A stretch of 64,000 nucleotides of DNA. Source: Rahnella woolbedingensis (lineage in GTDB: Bacteria; Pseudomonadota; Gammaproteobacteria; Enterobacterales; Enterobacteriaceae). Shown piece after piece: positions 9,217 through 20,219 of the stretch. Position 1 is the first letter of the stretch, and each line of letters begins with the position of its first letter. Position numbers and translations under genes: made by a program. Below the pieces are notes generated by a model. That model was not told where the DNA came from, did not search any database, and saw only the letters and a list, made by a program, of their open reading frames with translations. The stretch is from NCBI RefSeq assembly GCF_003602095.1, contig NZ_RAHH01000013.1:1-64000 (forward strand), read 5' to 3'.

Positions 9217-10590
9217 ATGTCAGAACAGACAACCGTCTGGGATTTAGCGCTGATCCAGAAGTACAACTATTCAGGTCCGCGATACACATCCTATCCAACA
9301 GCACTCGAATTTAGCGAAAGCTACGACGATGCGGCTTTTAAAAAAGCGGCTGTCCGTTACCCTGAGCGCTCCCTTTCGCTGTATGTGCACATTCCTTTCT
9401 GCCATAAGCTTTGCTATTTCTGCGGCTGCAATAAACTGGTCACGCGCCAGCAGCATAAAGCCGAAGACTATCTTAACGTGCTTGAGAAAGAGATAAGTCA
9501 CCGTGCGCGGCTCTTTAAGGGCCGTCAGGTCAGTCAGTTGCACTGGGGCGGTGGTACACCGACTTATCTCAATAAAACGCAGATAAGCCGTCTGATGGGC
9601 CTTCTGCGGGCACAGTTTGATATCCTGCCCGATGCTGAAATGTCTCTTGAAATCGATCCCCGCGAAATCGAGCTGGATGTGCTCGACCATTTGCGCAGCG
9701 AAGGCTTTAACCGTCTGAGCATGGGCGTGCAGGATTTCAATAAAGAAGTGCAGCGGCTGGTTAATCGCGAGCAGGACGAAGATTTCATTTTTGCCCTGAT
9801 TGAACGCGCCCGTGCGCTGGGTTTCAATTCCACCAATATCGACCTGATTTATGGCCTGCCGAAACAAACAGCGGAGAGTTTCGCTTATACGCTGCAACGC
9901 GTGGCAGAGCTGAATCCGGATCGCCTGAGCGTGTTCAATTACGCGCACATGCCAAAATTGTTTGCCGCACAGCGCAAAATCAAAGATGCCGATTTGCCTG
10001 GTGCGGAAGAGAAACTGAAAATCCTGCAGGAAACTATCGCCTCGCTGACGGCGTCCGGTTACCGATTTATCGGCATGGATCACTTTGCCCGTCCTGACGA
10101 CGAACTGGCGATTGCCCAGCGCGAAGGCAAACTGCACCGTAATTTCCAGGGATATACCACGCAGGGCGACAGCGATTTGCTGGGCATGGGCGTATCGGCC
10201 ATCAGTATGCTGGGCGATACCTACGCGCAGAACGAGAAAGACCTGAAAACCTATTACGCCAGAGTGGAAGAGCAGGGGAATGCGTTATGGCGCGGTCTGG
10301 AAATGAGCGATGACGATTGTCTGCGCCGCGATGTGATTAAATCACTGATCTGCCATTTCGAGCTGAGTTTTGCCGATATCGAACAGCGCTATGATATCCG
10401 CTTTACCGACTATTTCGCCGACGATCTGGCGCTGCTCAAACCGCTGGCTGAAGACGGGCTGGTTGAAGTGAGCGATACGCATATTCAGGTCACGCCACGC
10501 GGACGTTTGCTGATCCGCAATATCTGCATGTGCTTTGATATTTATCTGCGCCGCCAGGTGCGCCAGCAGCAGTTCTCCCGCGTGATCTGA
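9217..10590 (+). CDS. hemN: Oxygen-independent coproporphyrinogen III oxidase HemN
   Basis: A radical-SAM enzyme that decarboxylates coproporphyrinogen III to protoporphyrinogen IX in haem synthesis without oxygen. The iron-sulfur cluster motif is HIPFCHKLCYFCGC, with Cys62, Cys66 and Cys69 plus the following Cys71. The HemN landmarks GGGTPTYLN and GVQDFNKEVQ are present. At 457 residues it is full length. A strong AAGGAG ribosome site lies just ahead. It is convergent with glnG across a shared terminator. Confidence 0.97.
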   Translation: MSEQTTVWDLALIQKYNYSGPRYTSYPTALEFSESYDDAAFKKAAVRYPERSLSLYVHIPFCHKLCYFCGCNKLVTRQQHKAEDYLNVLEKEISHRARLFKGRQVSQLHWGGGTPTYLNKTQISRLMGLLRAQFDILPDAEMSLEIDPREIELDVLDHLRSEGFNRLSMGVQDFNKEVQRLVNREQDEDFIFALIERARALGFNSTNIDLIYGLPKQTAESFAYTLQRVAELNPDRLSVFNYAHMPKLFAAQRKIKDADLPGAEEKLKILQETIASLTASGYRFIGMDHFARPDDELAIAQREGKLHRNFQGYTTQGDSDLLGMGVSAISMLGDTYAQNEKDLKTYYARVEEQGNALWRGLEMSDDDCLRRDVIKSLICHFELSFADIEQRYDIRFTDYFADDLALLKPLAEDGLVEVSDTHIQVTPRGRLLIRNICMCFDIYLRRQVRQQQFSRVI

Positions 10591-10622
10591 TTTTTCGCTG
10601 GAAATTTTATTCACTGCAAATA

Positions 10623-10648
10623 AAAACAGCCGCATGAGCGGCTGTTTT
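10623..10648. terminator. Bidirectional terminator between hemN and glnG
   Basis: A symmetrical stem AAAACAGCCGC / GCGGCTGTTTT with a four-base loop. It has a T-run on one strand and an A-run on the other, so it can stop both converging transcripts. Confidence 0.85.
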
Positions 10649-10667
10649 GTTTTCTGGCAGCTGGCTT

Positions 10668-12080
10668 TTATTCCATGCCCAGTTCTTTCAGCTTGCGGGT
10701 CAGGGTATTTCGTCCCCAGCCCAGCAAACGTGCGGCTTCCTGTTTATGACCCTGAGTATGGCGCAGCGCCGTAGTCAGTAAGGTGCGCTCCATTTCAGGC
10801 TGTGCTTCTGATAACAGGTTTTGATGACCGGAACGCAGGGCGCGATCTGCCCACTGAGCCAGCAATGTCGCCCAGCTGTCCGGCAGACTCTGACCACCGG
10901 TTTCCGGGGCCGAAGTTTCAAACAGCTCGCTCGGTAAATCCTGAATCAGGACTTCCTGACCGGCCGCCATCACCGTTAACCAGCGACAGGTGTTTTCCAG
11001 CTGGCGCACGTTCCCCTGCCATGGCAGACGCGTCAGCGCTGTCTCCGTTTCCGGGTGCAGATTTTTCGCTTCGACGCCGAGCTCTTTCGCTGCGACTTGC
11101 AGGAAATAACGCGCCAGACGCGGAATATCTTCGCGACGTTCACGCAGCGGTGGCAGATGGACGCGGATAACGTTCAGACGGTGGAATAAATCCTCACGGA
11201 ATTTCCCTTCCTGAACCCGTAACTCCAGATTCTGGTGGGTCGCGGCGATAATACGCACGTCCACTTTCACCGGCGCATAACCGCCTACACGATAGAACTG
11301 ACCGTCTGCCAGCACGCGCAGCAGACGGGTTTGCACATCGAGCGGCATATCACCGATTTCATCCAGGAACAGCGTGCCGTTATCGGCCTGCTCAAAACGT
11401 CCCTGACGGATGGTGTTTGCACCGGTAAACGCCCCTTTCTCGTGACCGAATAATTCGGACTCGATCAAATCTTTCGGGATTGCCGCCATATTCAGCGCGA
11501 TAAATGGCGCTTTGGTGCGCGGGCTGTGGCGGTGTAAGGCATGAGCCACCAGCTCTTTACCAGTACCTGATTCGCCGTTAATCAGCACGCTGATTGAAGA
11601 GCGGGACAAACGGCCAATAATGCGGAACACGTCCTGCATGGCTGGCGCTTCACCGATGATATCCGCCGTCGGGCCGCTCGCCGGCTGGCTGCGTGCCGGT
11701 TGCTGTTGTTCCTGATAATGGCTGATGGCGCGTTCAACCAGTGCCACGGCTTCGTCAATGTCGAAGGGTTTTGGCAGATAATCAAAAGCACCTTGCTGAT
11801 AGGCGCTGACCGCGGCATCCAGATCGGAGTGCGCTGTCATTATGATGACCGGAAGCATCGGGTGACGTTGTTTAATCTGCTTTAACAGCGCTAAACCGTC
11901 CATCCCCGGCATACGGATATCTGATAACAAAACGTCAGGGGTTTGAGTCGCAATGGCATCAAGCACTTCATTGCCGCTGTCAAACGTGGTGCAGGTCAAA
12001 CCGGCTCCAGTGAGCGCACGTTCAAGTACCCAGCGGATGGAGCTATCGTCATCGACGATCCAGACTATCCCTCGTTGCAT
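10668..12080 (-). CDS. glnG: Nitrogen regulation response regulator NtrC (GlnG)
   Basis: An enhancer-binding activator of sigma-54 promoters under nitrogen limitation. The receiver domain has its phospho-acceptor at Asp54 (LLSDIRMPG). The AAA+ domain has Walker [10 protein letters not shown], the sigma-54 contact GAFTGA, and [10 protein letters not shown]. The C-terminal Fis-type helix-turn-helix is [17 protein letters not shown]. Starting at [12 protein letters not shown] gives 470 residues, close to the 469 of E. coli; an ATG 30 codons further upstream falls inside glnL. It lies 7 bp after glnL in the glnALG operon. Confidence 0.97.
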   Translation of the reverse strand: MQRGIVWIVDDDSSIRWVLERALTGAGLTCTTFDSGNEVLDAIATQTPDVLLSDIRMPGMDGLALLKQIKQRHPMLPVIIMTAHSDLDAAVSAYQQGAFDYLPKPFDIDEAVALVERAISHYQEQQQPARSQPASGPTADIIGEAPAMQDVFRIIGRLSRSSISVLINGESGTGKELVAHALHRHSPRTKAPFIALNMAAIPKDLIESELFGHEKGAFTGANTIRQGRFEQADNGTLFLDEIGDMPLDVQTRLLRVLADGQFYRVGGYAPVKVDVRIIAATHQNLELRVQEGKFREDLFHRLNVIRVHLPPLRERREDIPRLARYFLQVAAKELGVEAKNLHPETETALTRLPWQGNVRQLENTCRWLTVMAAGQEVLIQDLPSELFETSAPETGGQSLPDSWATLLAQWADRALRSGHQNLLSEAQPEMERTLLTTALRHTQGHKQEAARLLGWGRNTLTRKLKELGME

Positions 12081-12087
12081 AAGAACC

Positions 12088-13137
12088 TCACTGGCGAATA
12101 GGCAGGAAAACCGAGAATTCGGTATGTCCTGGCCAACTGTTAAATTCAACTTTACCCGAATGCTGGTCAATCAAACTGCGCGCGATAGAAAGGCCCAAAC
12201 CGGTGCCCCCCTCGCGGCCACTGACCATGGGGTAAAAAAGAGTGTCCTGCAAATGTGCCGGTACGCCGGGGCCGTCATCTTCAATATCGATTCTTGCCGC
12301 CAGACGGTAACGCACGCCGTGTAACGTAATCTGGAAAGCAGTCCGCGTGCGCAGTGTTATTGTGCCGCCTTCCTCCCCCAGCGCCTGCAAGGCATTGCGG
12401 GTGATATTCAGTAAAATTTGTTCTATCTGATCAGGGTCGTGTGCCAGTTCCGGCAGGCTCGGGTCATAGTCCCGCACCAGCTGAACGTTATCGGGTTTTT
12501 CCATCGATACCAGCTGACAAACGCGCTCTGCAACCTGATGAATACTTTGTGTAATGTGCTGGCTCGGGCGCTGTGGCCCCAGCAATCTGTCCACCAGATT
12601 CCGCAGACGGTCAGCTTGCTCAATAATGACTTTGGTATATTCCAGCAGGGCCGGATCCGGCAGCGCTCTTGATAACAACTGTGCCGCACCCCGCAAACCG
12701 CCAAGCGGGTTTTTAATTTCATGCGCCAGACCGCGTATCAAATCACGGGCCGCAACTTGTTGAGCATGCTGCAATTGTTCCTGGCTGAGACGTCGCTGAT
12801 TATCCATCGGCGCAAGTTCGACCAAAATGAAGCCTTCCGGCAGCATCTGGGCAGTCAGTGACAACACATGAGCGCGGCCATCGACCACCAGAGTCACTTC
12901 GCTGTCTGTAAAGCCCTGTCCGGCAGTCAGACTTTCACGCATTAACTCGATGTTGAGCGAAAAATATCCCACTAGCTCTGGCAAAGGGGTGCCAAAAAGT
13001 TTGCGGGAACTTTGCGCCAGTAACTGCTGAGCCGCCGGGTTGGCGTAATGCACAGCCAAATCGTCGTCCAACAGCAGAACGCTGTTGATTAAAGAATTCA
13101 GGATCTGCCCAGCATCGGGCAGCTTGCCAGTTGCCAT
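12088..13137 (-). CDS. glnL: Nitrogen regulation sensor kinase/phosphatase NtrB (GlnL)
   Basis: A cytosolic histidine kinase that phosphorylates or dephosphorylates NtrC according to the PII signal. It has an N-terminal PAS domain (about 10-115), the phospho-acceptor His139 in [13 protein letters not shown], and a C-terminal ATPase domain with an N box ([10 protein letters not shown]) and G boxes ([16 protein letters not shown]). The start [10 protein letters not shown] gives 349 residues, the E. coli length. An NtrC-type palindrome 14 bp ahead of the start suggests autoregulation of this internal transcription unit. Confidence 0.96.
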   Translation of the reverse strand: MATGKLPDAGQILNSLINSVLLLDDDLAVHYANPAAQQLLAQSSRKLFGTPLPELVGYFSLNIELMRESLTAGQGFTDSEVTLVVDGRAHVLSLTAQMLPEGFILVELAPMDNQRRLSQEQLQHAQQVAARDLIRGLAHEIKNPLGGLRGAAQLLSRALPDPALLEYTKVIIEQADRLRNLVDRLLGPQRPSQHITQSIHQVAERVCQLVSMEKPDNVQLVRDYDPSLPELAHDPDQIEQILLNITRNALQALGEEGGTITLRTRTAFQITLHGVRYRLAARIDIEDDGPGVPAHLQDTLFYPMVSGREGGTGLGLSIARSLIDQHSGKVEFNSWPGHTEFSVFLPIRQ

Positions 13138-13150
13138 ACCGCAGTCTCCC

Positions 13151-13165
13151 GCACCGGATGGGTGC
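13151..13165 (-). promoter_or_regulatory. NtrC-binding site in the glnL leader
   Basis: A perfect palindrome GCACC-GGATG-GGTGC, matching the NtrC half-site GCACC/GGTGC with a 5-bp spacer. It ends 14 bp before the glnL start codon. In E. coli an NtrC site overlaps the weak glnL promoter and represses it, and the same role is inferred here. Confidence 0.72.
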
Positions 13166-13227
13166 ATGTTATCTCGCTACCCGGCGAAATCACGGGTCAG
13201 AGGGGTTAAGCAGGAAAGAGTGTGGAG

Positions 13228-13252
13228 AAAAAAGCCCATCCGGAGATGGGCT
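13228..13252 (-). terminator. Terminator between glnA and glnL
   Basis: A perfect stem AGCCCATC / GATGGGCT with a four-base loop. It is followed on the minus strand by six T residues. It lies between glnA and glnL, so it would cut most glnA transcripts and leave low glnLG readthrough. Confidence 0.83.
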
Positions 13253-13406
13253 GAAAGTTTCCACGGCAACAAATAAAATCGTTTTACTTAATTTTGATGC
13301 TGAAGGTTTTCTTACAGCCAGACCTCCAGCCGGGTATTTTTTTCAGCGCCGGTCAGAGGACGGGCGCTGAGTTCAGGTTCAATTCGAAAATTAAACGCTG
13401 TTTTTA

Positions 13407-14816
13407 TTAAACGCTGTAATACAGTTCGAACTCAACCGGATGCGGAGTCATACGCACGCGGTCCATTTCTTCTTTACGCAGGCCGATGTAAGCATCGATA
13501 GCGTCGTCAGTGAACACGCCGCCACGTGTCAGGAACTCGCGGTCTTCGTTCAGTGCGTTCAGCGCTTCTTCCAGTGAACCTGCAACTTTTGGAATTTCTG
13601 CTTCTTCTTCCGGTGGCAGGTCATACAGGTTTTTGTCCATCGCATCGCCAGGGTGGATCTTGTTAATGATACCGTCCAGGCCAGCCATCATCAGTGCAGC
13701 AAACGCCAGGTATGGGTTAGCCGCTGGATCAGGGAAGCGTGCTTCGATACGCATTGCTTTAGGCGTAGATACGTGTGGAATACGGATGGATGCAGAACGG
13801 TTACGCGCAGAGTAAGCCAGCATGACTGGCGCTTCGTAGCCCGGGACCAAACGCTTATAGGAGTTGGTAGTCGGGTTAGCGTAGGCGTTGATCGCTTTAG
13901 CGTGTTTGATGATACCGCCGATGTAGAACAGTGCCATTTCAGACAGGCCGCCGTACTTGTCGCCAGAGAACAGGTTGTTGCCGTTCTTGGACAGAGACAT
14001 GTGGCAGTGCATACCGGAACCGTTATCGCCAAACATTGGTTTAGGCATAAAGGTCGCAGTTTTGCCAAATGCGTGAGCCACGTTGTGAACCACGTATTTG
14101 TAGATTTGGATTTCGTCAGCTTTTTTAGTCAGGGTGTTGAAGCGGGTTGCCACTTCGTTCTGACCAGCAGTGGCCACTTCGTGGTGGTGAGCTTCAACAA
14201 CCAGACCCATTTCTTCCATGGTCAGACACATGGTAGAACGCAGATCCTGGGAGGAGTCGACCGGAGGAACCGGGAAGTAGCCGCCTTTAACTGCAGGACG
14301 GTGGCCTTTGTTGCCGCCTTCGTATTTGGTGCTGGAGTTCCATGCGCCTTCGATATCATCGATAGCAACGTGAGAACCAGAGATGCTGCTGCCGAAGCGC
14401 ACATCATCAAACAGGAAGAATTCTGGCTCTGGCCCGAACAGCACAGTGTCCGCGATCCCGGAAGAGCGCAGGAAATCTTCTGCGCGTTTTGCGGTAGAAC
14501 GTGGGTCACGGTCATAACCTTGCAGCGTGGTTGGCTCAAGGATGTCGCAACGAATGATCAAAGTGGTTTCTTCGTAGAACGGGTCAAGAACAGCAGTGCT
14601 CGCATCTGGCATCAAAACCATGTCAGATTCGTTGATGCCTTTCCAGCCACCGATTGAAGAGCCATCGAACATTTTGCCTTCTTCGAAGAAGTCAGCGCTA
14701 ACCTGGTGTGCAGGAATGGTGACGTGCTGTTCTTTGCCTTTGGTATCTGTGAAACGTAAATCTACGAATTTCACTTCATGCTCATTCAGCATCGTCAAAA
14801 CGTGTTCAGCGGACAT
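13407..14816 (-). CDS. glnA: Glutamine synthetase, type I beta
   Basis: A dodecameric enzyme making glutamine from glutamate, ammonia and ATP. The 469-residue protein carries the beta-Grasp segment [12 protein letters not shown], the catalytic signature [15 protein letters not shown], and the adenylylation tyrosine in [10 protein letters not shown] (Tyr398 counting the initiator Met, the usual Tyr397). It therefore fits GlnE control. It is the first gene of the glnALG operon, with a sigma-54 promoter and NtrC enhancers upstream. It diverges from typA. Confidence 0.98.
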   Translation of the reverse strand: MSAEHVLTMLNEHEVKFVDLRFTDTKGKEQHVTIPAHQVSADFFEEGKMFDGSSIGGWKGINESDMVLMPDASTAVLDPFYEETTLIIRCDILEPTTLQGYDRDPRSTAKRAEDFLRSSGIADTVLFGPEPEFFLFDDVRFGSSISGSHVAIDDIEGAWNSSTKYEGGNKGHRPAVKGGYFPVPPVDSSQDLRSTMCLTMEEMGLVVEAHHHEVATAGQNEVATRFNTLTKKADEIQIYKYVVHNVAHAFGKTATFMPKPMFGDNGSGMHCHMSLSKNGNNLFSGDKYGGLSEMALFYIGGIIKHAKAINAYANPTTNSYKRLVPGYEAPVMLAYSARNRSASIRIPHVSTPKAMRIEARFPDPAANPYLAFAALMMAGLDGIINKIHPGDAMDKNLYDLPPEEEAEIPKVAGSLEEALNALNEDREFLTRGGVFTDDAIDAYIGLRKEEMDRVRMTPHPVEFELYYSV

Positions 14817-14983
14817 ACTAGTTCTCCCGAATTTCTCATTATCGTCGTGGAACGAATAACCATTTTTGGTCTTTAGTTGGAAATAACAGCTTTACTTGAA
14901 CTGGCGTGTGGACTGAACAGCGCTATTATTTGACTGGTCAGACGCTTCACCCTGTAAAAACTTTTTTTTACCCTAAAAACTAT

Positions 14984-15001
14984 TAGCGAAAAGTGTGCCA
15001 A
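14984..15001 (-). promoter_or_regulatory. Sigma-54 promoter of glnA (glnAp2 type)
   Basis: On the minus strand the sequence TTGGCAC-ACTTT-TCGCTA fits the sigma-54 -24/-12 consensus with correct GG-to-GC spacing. It lies about 170 bp upstream of the glnA start. The spacing to the two NtrC sites further up matches glnAp2 of E. coli. Confidence 0.85.
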
Positions 15002-15074
15002 CTTTGAGAAAATGCAAACAACGCCATTTTACAGGGCTCTTGCACTCAATAAGTATGCACCATAACGGAATTTC

Positions 15075-15123
15075 TGCACTATAATGGTGCCAACTGTGAG
15101 ACGTTTAGCACCAAAAAGGTGCG
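15075..15123 (-). promoter_or_regulatory. Two NtrC enhancer sites upstream of glnA
   Basis: The site at 15075-15091 reads TGCACTATAATGGTGCC. The site at 15107-15123 reads AGCACCAAAAAGGTGCG. Both are GCAC-N-GGTGC type palindromes with centres 32 bp apart. They lie roughly 110 and 140 bp upstream of the expected sigma-54 transcription start, as in the E. coli glnA enhancer. Confidence 0.85.
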
Positions 15124-15273
15124 TCATAATGGTTCAGTAGTCTTTTTGCACCGTGAAAGGGATCACAAAGTAACCATCCATAAGTTGTTTCATCAAGATC
15201 CTTGTGATCTTGTTTAGAACCTCGCTTAATACGTGTACAATAGCGCGCTATTTCTAATGCCTGAGGCAAAGCT

Positions 15274-17097
15274 GTGATCGAAAATTTGCGTAACATCGCC
15301 ATTATTGCCCACGTTGACCATGGTAAAACCACCCTGGTCGACAAGCTGCTGCAACAATCCGGTACTTTCGGAGAGCGTGTAGAAGCCACCGAACGCGTAA
15401 TGGACTCCAACGATTTGGAGAAAGAGCGTGGGATTACCATCCTCGCAAAAAACACCGCCATTAATTGGAAAGACTACCGCATCAACATCGTGGATACCCC
15501 AGGACACGCCGACTTCGGCGGTGAGGTAGAGCGTGTGATGTCAATGGTCGACTCGGTGCTGCTGGTTGTGGATGCAATGGATGGCCCAATGCCGCAAACC
15601 CGTTTCGTGACCAAAAAAGCATTCGCTAATGGTCTGAAGCCGATCGTGGTAATCAACAAGGTTGACCGCCCTGGCGCGCGTCCTGACTGGGTTGTTGATC
15701 AGGTCTTCGACCTGTTCGTAAACCTGGACGCAACCGACGAACAACTCGATTTCCCAATCATCTATGCATCAGCACTGATGGGTATCGCGGGTAACGACCA
15801 TAACGATATGGCCGAAGACATGACCCCGTTGTACCAGGCGATCGTTGACCACGTATCTCCGCCACAAGTTGAGATGGAAGCACCTTTCCAGATGCAAATC
15901 TCTCAGCTGGACTACAACAACTATGTTGGCGTCATCGGCATCGGCCGCATCAAACGCGGTACCGTTAAGCCTAACCAGCAAATCACTGTCATCGACAGCG
16001 AAGGCAAAACCCGTAATGGTAAAGTCGGTAAAGTTCTGACCCACATGGGTCTTGAGCGTATCGAAGCGACCATTGCTGAAGCGGGCGACATCATCGCAAT
16101 CACCGGCCTGGGCGAACTGAACATCTCCGACACTATCTGTGATCCGGCGAATGTTGAAGCTCTGCCAGCGCTGAGCGTTGATGAACCAACAGTGACCATG
16201 TATTTCTGCGTTAACACCTCTCCGTTCTGTGGTAAAGAAGGTAAGTATGTGACTTCACGTCAGATCCTTGACCGTCTGAACAAAGAACTGGTGCACAACG
16301 TGGCATTGCGTGTAGAAGAAACTGAAGATGCTGATGCATTCCGCGTTTCAGGCCGTGGTGAACTTCACCTGTCGGTTCTGATCGAAAACATGCGTCGTGA
16401 AGGTTTCGAGCTGGCGGTTTCCCGTCCTAAAGTAATCAACCGTAAAATCGATGGCCGCATGCAAGAGCCATTCGAGAACGTGACACTGGATATCGAAGAG
16501 CAACACCAGGGTTCTGTTATGCAGGCCATGGGTGAGCGTAAAGGCGATGTCAAAGACATGATCCCTGACGGCAAAGGTCGTATCCGTCTTGATTACCTGA
16601 TCCCTGCACGTGGCCTGATCGGCTTCCGTACAGAATTCATGACTATGACTTCTGGTACCGGTCTGCTGTACTCCACGTTCAGTCATTACGATGACGTTCG
16701 TCCGGGCGAAATCGGCCAGCGTCAGAACGGCGTGCTGATCTCCAACGGTCAGGGTAAAGCAGTTGCGTTCGCACTGTTTAGCCTGCAAGACCGCGGTAAA
16801 CTGTTCCTGGGCCACGGCGCAGAAGTGTATGAAGGCCAGATCATCGGTATTCACTCACGTTCTAACGACCTGACCGTGAACTGCCTGACCGGTAAGAAAC
16901 TGACCAACATGCGTGCGTCTGGTACTGACGAAGCAACGACTCTGGTTCCTGCTATCAAAATGTCTCTGGAGCAAGCTCTGGAATTCATCGATGATGACGA
17001 ATTGGTCGAAGTAACTCCTCAGTCTGTACGTATCCGTAAACGTCACCTGACCGAGAACGATCGTAAACGTGCTATGCGTGGTCCTAAAGAAGGTTAA
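15274..17097 (+). CDS. typA: Translational GTPase TypA/BipA
   Basis: A ribosome-associated GTPase of the EF-G family involved in stress and cold adaptation and in 50S assembly. G1 is [10 protein letters not shown]3 is [13 protein letters not shown] and G4 is NKVDRPGA. The BipA C-terminal domain ends in basic [15 protein letters not shown]. At 607 residues it is full length. The annotated start is GTG (GTGATCGAAAATTTG), preceded by GAGGCAAAGCT. It diverges from glnA across a regulatory region of about 450 bp. Confidence 0.97.
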   Translation: MIENLRNIAIIAHVDHGKTTLVDKLLQQSGTFGERVEATERVMDSNDLEKERGITILAKNTAINWKDYRINIVDTPGHADFGGEVERVMSMVDSVLLVVDAMDGPMPQTRFVTKKAFANGLKPIVVINKVDRPGARPDWVVDQVFDLFVNLDATDEQLDFPIIYASALMGIAGNDHNDMAEDMTPLYQAIVDHVSPPQVEMEAPFQMQISQLDYNNYVGVIGIGRIKRGTVKPNQQITVIDSEGKTRNGKVGKVLTHMGLERIEATIAEAGDIIAITGLGELNISDTICDPANVEALPALSVDEPTVTMYFCVNTSPFCGKEGKYVTSRQILDRLNKELVHNVALRVEETEDADAFRVSGRGELHLSVLIENMRREGFELAVSRPKVINRKIDGRMQEPFENVTLDIEEQHQGSVMQAMGERKGDVKDMIPDGKGRIRLDYLIPARGLIGFRTEFMTMTSGTGLLYSTFSHYDDVRPGEIGQRQNGVLISNGQGKAVAFALFSLQDRGKLFLGHGAEVYEGQIIGIHSRSNDLTVNCLTGKKLTNMRASGTDEATTLVPAIKMSLEQALEFIDDDELVEVTPQSVRIRKRHLTENDRKRAMRGPKEG

Positions 17098-17125
17098 TCT
17101 TCTTTAACGCTCGCCGTTACACAGA

Positions 17126-17158
17126 AACAGGGTGCCTTTGGGTACCCTGTTTTTTTTG
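17126..17158 (+). terminator. typA terminator
   Basis: A stem AACAGGGTGCC / GGTACCCTGTT with a TTTG loop, followed by eight or more T residues, 29 bp after typA. Confidence 0.87.
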
Positions 17159-17260
17159 TCTTTTTTTCTAACGCTGAGGTAAACACCGCAACTCTGTCAC
17201 TGTTCAGGTGTACGTTTTACCGCTAAAGTTAAACGTCATCTTTGAAATCAGGAGCGTGCA

Positions 17261-17848
17261 ATGCTGTACATTTTTGATATGGGAAACGTCATTATTGATA
17301 TTGATTTCAAACGTGTCCTTGGCGTGTGGAGCCATCTCAGCGGAACGCCGCTGGCCACGCTGACCGAGCGTTTTAAAATGGGCGAGGTGTTCCAGAAGCA
17401 CGAACGGGGTGAAATCAGCGACGAGCAGTTTGCCGCCGATCTGTGCAATGAAATGGGCATTGCGCTCAGCTTCGAACAGTTCAGTGCGGGCTGGCACGCT
17501 GTTTTCGTAGGCCTGCGTCCTGAAGTCATCACGTTATTCCAGAAGCTGCACGAAGAAGGCCATCGTGTTGTCGTTCTGTCGAATACTAACCGCTTACATC
17601 TGGATTTCTGGCCTCAGCACTATCCGGAAATCGAAGCCAATACCGATGCGATGTATCTTTCGCAAAATCTGGGTATGCGAAAACCTGAACCGGAAATCTT
17701 CCAGCATGTGCTGGAGAAAGAGGGCTTTACTGCCAGTCAGGCAGTCTTCTTTGATGATGTGGCAGAGAATATAGAAGCCGCCCGCGCGGCAGGCATTGAA
17801 GCTGTGTGGGTGGAAGATAACCAGACGGTACCGAAATACTTTTCCTGA
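17261..17848 (+). CDS. yihX: HAD-family alpha-D-glucose-1-phosphate phosphatase YihX
   Basis: A haloacid-dehalogenase hydrolase; the E. coli orthologue removes phosphate from alpha-glucose-1-phosphate. Motif [12 protein letters not shown] starts at residue 5, motif [10 protein letters not shown] follows, the motif III lysine lies in [10 protein letters not shown], and motif IV is [12 protein letters not shown]. It has 195 residues. A GGAG ribosome site precedes it. It is followed closely by yihY and dtd, probably as one transcript. Confidence 0.92.
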   Translation: MLYIFDMGNVIIDIDFKRVLGVWSHLSGTPLATLTERFKMGEVFQKHERGEISDEQFAADLCNEMGIALSFEQFSAGWHAVFVGLRPEVITLFQKLHEEGHRVVVLSNTNRLHLDFWPQHYPEIEANTDAMYLSQNLGMRKPEPEIFQHVLEKEGFTASQAVFFDDVAENIEAARAAGIEAVWVEDNQTVPKYFS

Positions 17849-17859
17849 AGGGTGTAAGG

Positions 17860-18729
17860 ATGCAGCAAAGGGCATTGAGCCACTATCCAAAATCATTGTG
17901 GAAGTTCACAATCCTGCTCTTAAAGCGTTCAGATAAAGATGGCCTGACGCTTCTGGCGGGCCATCTGGCCTATGTCTCTTTGCTTTCGCTGGTTCCGCTG
18001 ATCGCTGTAGTATTTTCTCTCTTTGCGTTATTCCCGGTGTTTTCGGATATCAGCGTTCAGCTTAAATCTTTCATCTTTTCTAACTTCATGCCGGCGACGG
18101 GCAATACCATTCAGCGGTATCTCGAACAGTTCGTTGCCAACTCCAGCAAAATGACGGCGGTGGGCACCTGCGGGTTAATTGTCACTGCGCTGCTGTTGAT
18201 AGCTTCAGTGGACAGCGTGCTGAATAAAATCTGGGACAGCAAAACCAAGCGCCCGATTGTGTTCTCATTTGCGGTGTACTGGATGGTATTAACGCTCGGG
18301 CCAATCCTTCTGGTGGCCAGCGTCGCAGTCAGTTCTTATCTGCTTTCTCTGAACTGGCTGAACCTTAGCGGGGTGCATTCTCTCATCGACCATGCGCTGA
18401 GAATTCTGCCTTTACTGATTTCGTGGGTGACGTTCTGGCTCTTATATCAGGTGGTGCCAACGGTCAGAGTTCCGGCAAAAGATGCCCTGGTTGGCGCTCT
18501 GGTTTCCGGCGCATTATTTGAATTAAGTAAAAAAATCTTCACCTTGTATATTCAGCTTTTCCCATCTTATCAGTTGATTTACGGTGTACTGGCTGTGATC
18601 CCCATTTTATTTCTGTGGGTCTATGTAAGCTGGTGTATCGTGCTGCTTGGAGCCGAAATTACCGTCACGCTTGGCGAGTTTCGTTCCGTGAGAAAATTAC
18701 AGTCTGCCCAATACAAGGCAGAAGAATAA
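17860..18729 (+). CDS. yihY: YihY/BrkB family inner membrane protein
   Basis: A polytopic membrane protein of the YihY/BrkB (formerly Rbn) family. It has 289 residues with six hydrophobic segments, among them [20 protein letters not shown] and [15 protein letters not shown]. The earlier assignment of this family as RNase BN has been withdrawn in the literature, and the function is unsettled. It starts 11 bp after yihX and ends 18 bp before dtd. Confidence 0.93.
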   Translation: MQQRALSHYPKSLWKFTILLLKRSDKDGLTLLAGHLAYVSLLSLVPLIAVVFSLFALFPVFSDISVQLKSFIFSNFMPATGNTIQRYLEQFVANSSKMTAVGTCGLIVTALLLIASVDSVLNKIWDSKTKRPIVFSFAVYWMVLTLGPILLVASVAVSSYLLSLNWLNLSGVHSLIDHALRILPLLISWVTFWLLYQVVPTVRVPAKDALVGALVSGALFELSKKIFTLYIQLFPSYQLIYGVLAVIPILFLWVYVSWCIVLLGAEITVTLGEFRSVRKLQSAQYKAEE

Positions 18730-18747
18730 TCAGTCCGAAGGATTTGT

Positions 18748-19185
18748 ATGATTGCGTTAATTCAGCGGGTTTTGAATGCCAGCGTGACTATCGATGGCGA
18801 CGTTTGCGGCCAGATAGGGCCGGGATTACTGGTTTTACTGGGTGTTGAACAGGGCGATGACGAACAAAAAGCTAAGCGCCTTTGTGAACGGGTGATCGGG
18901 TACCGAATTTTCGGTGACGAAAATGACAAAATGAATCTTAACGTGCAGCAGGCTGGTGGCAGTCTGCTGGTGGTGTCGCAATTCACGCTGGCGGCCGACA
19001 CACAAAAAGGCATGCGTCCGGGGTTCTCGCGCGGTGCTGAGCCACAGGAAGCCGACCGTTTGTACCAGTATTTTTGCGGACAGTGTCGTGAGAAAGGCAT
19101 TGTGACCGAAACCGGGCGTTTCGCTGCGGATATGAAAGTGGCGCTGGTGAACGACGGGCCGGTGACCTTCTGGCTACAAGTCTGA
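18748..19185 (+). CDS. dtd: D-aminoacyl-tRNA deacylase
   Basis: Hydrolyses D-amino acids (and glycine) mischarged onto tRNA, a proofreading activity. The family motifs are present: [10 protein letters not shown] around residue 77 and the C-terminal [11 protein letters not shown] with its cross-subunit Gly-Pro. At 145 residues it is exactly the usual length. It is third in the yihX-yihY-dtd-fabY cluster. Confidence 0.97.
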   Translation: MIALIQRVLNASVTIDGDVCGQIGPGLLVLLGVEQGDDEQKAKRLCERVIGYRIFGDENDKMNLNVQQAGGSLLVVSQFTLAADTQKGMRPGFSRGAEPQEADRLYQYFCGQCREKGIVTETGRFAADMKVALVNDGPVTFWLQV

Positions 19186-19218
19186 TCGATAAGGCATAAC
19201 GCCGGAGAGAAAGCATCT

Positions 19219-20151
19219 ATGTATCACCTGAGAGTACCGACGACCGAAAAAGAACTGGCTGCCTATTACCGGTTTCGCTGGGAAATGCTGCGCCAACCCC
19301 TGCGCCAGCCTGAAGGTTCCGAACGTGATGCCTACGATTCTATTGCGCATCATCAGATGGTCGTGGATGAAAGCGGCGAGCCGGTCGCGGTTGGTCGTTT
19401 ATATATAAATGCCGATAACGAAGCCTCAATCCGCTTCCTGGCCGTTGATCCCAATGTGCAGGACAAAGGGTTAGGAACGCTGGTGGCGATGACCCTGGAG
19501 TCTGTGGCGCGTCAGGAAGGGGTAAAGCGCGTCGTCTGTAGCGCCCGTGAAGACGCTGTGGACTTTTTTGCCAAACTGGGTTTTGTGAATCAGGGCGAAA
19601 TTACCACGCCGCAAACTACGCCGGTCCGCCATTTCCTGATGATTAAACCAATCGAAACGCTGGACGACATTCTCCATCGCCCCGACTGGTGCGGGCAGCT
19701 GCAACAAGCCTGGTACGATCATATTCCTCTGAGTGAAAAAATGGGGGTGCGGATCAGTCAGTATACCGGCCAGCGTTTTGTGACCACCATGCCGGAAACG
19801 GGCAACCAGAATCCGCACCATACGTTATTCGCCGGGAGTTTATTTTCGCTGGCCACGCTGACCGGCTGGGGGTTGATCTGGCTGCTGCTGCGTGAGCGCC
19901 ATCTGGGCGGCACCATCGTGCTGGCCGATGCCCATATCCGCTACAGTTCTCCGGTGACCGGCAGACCGCGTGCGGTGGCCGATCTCGGCTCTGTCAGTGG
20001 TGACCTTGACCGTCTGGCACGTGGGCGCAAAGCCCGCGTTCAGCTTGAAGTGAATTTATACGGCGATGAAGTGGATGGCGCGGTGTTTGAAGGTACTTAT
20101 CTGGTTCTTCCTGCTGCCCCTGGTGCACCGCTGGAGCCTGAAATTAACTGA
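19219..20151 (+). CDS. fabY: Acetyltransferase-thioesterase fusion FabY (YiiD)
   Basis: A two-domain protein. An N-terminal GNAT acetyltransferase (about 1-145) has the acetyl-CoA loop [13 protein letters not shown]-terminal hot-dog thioesterase-like domain (about 165-300) includes [21 protein letters not shown]. coli YiiD was linked to initiation of fatty acid synthesis and renamed FabY. At 310 residues it is a little shorter than the E. coli protein. A GGAGAGAA ribosome site precedes it. It is the last gene of its cluster. Confidence 0.92.
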   Translation: MYHLRVPTTEKELAAYYRFRWEMLRQPLRQPEGSERDAYDSIAHHQMVVDESGEPVAVGRLYINADNEASIRFLAVDPNVQDKGLGTLVAMTLESVARQEGVKRVVCSAREDAVDFFAKLGFVNQGEITTPQTTPVRHFLMIKPIETLDDILHRPDWCGQLQQAWYDHIPLSEKMGVRISQYTGQRFVTTMPETGNQNPHHTLFAGSLFSLATLTGWGLIWLLLRERHLGGTIVLADAHIRYSSPVTGRPRAVADLGSVSGDLDRLARGRKARVQLEVNLYGDEVDGAVFEGTYLVLPAAPGAPLEPEIN

Positions 20152-20171
20152 TTTATCAGGTATATAAATAG

Positions 20172-20205
20172 AAAAGGCACTGCAAATCGCGGTGCCTTTT
20201 TACAT
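20172..20205. terminator. Bidirectional terminator between fabY and yicH
   Basis: A stem AAAAGGCAC / GTGCCTTTT enclosing a smaller GC pairing. An A-run lies on one side and a T-run on the other, between two converging genes. Confidence 0.83.
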
Positions 20206-20219
20206 GATAACGTAAAGAG

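Noticed and set aside
9271-10137. A 288-codon frame antisense to hemN
   Set aside because: hemN is beyond doubt on the other strand. The antisense frame shows no family features.
13653-14657. A 334-codon open frame antisense to glnA
   Set aside because: It is fully inside glnA on the opposite strand. Its composition is that of a codon-bias shadow, and it has no ribosome site or known domain.
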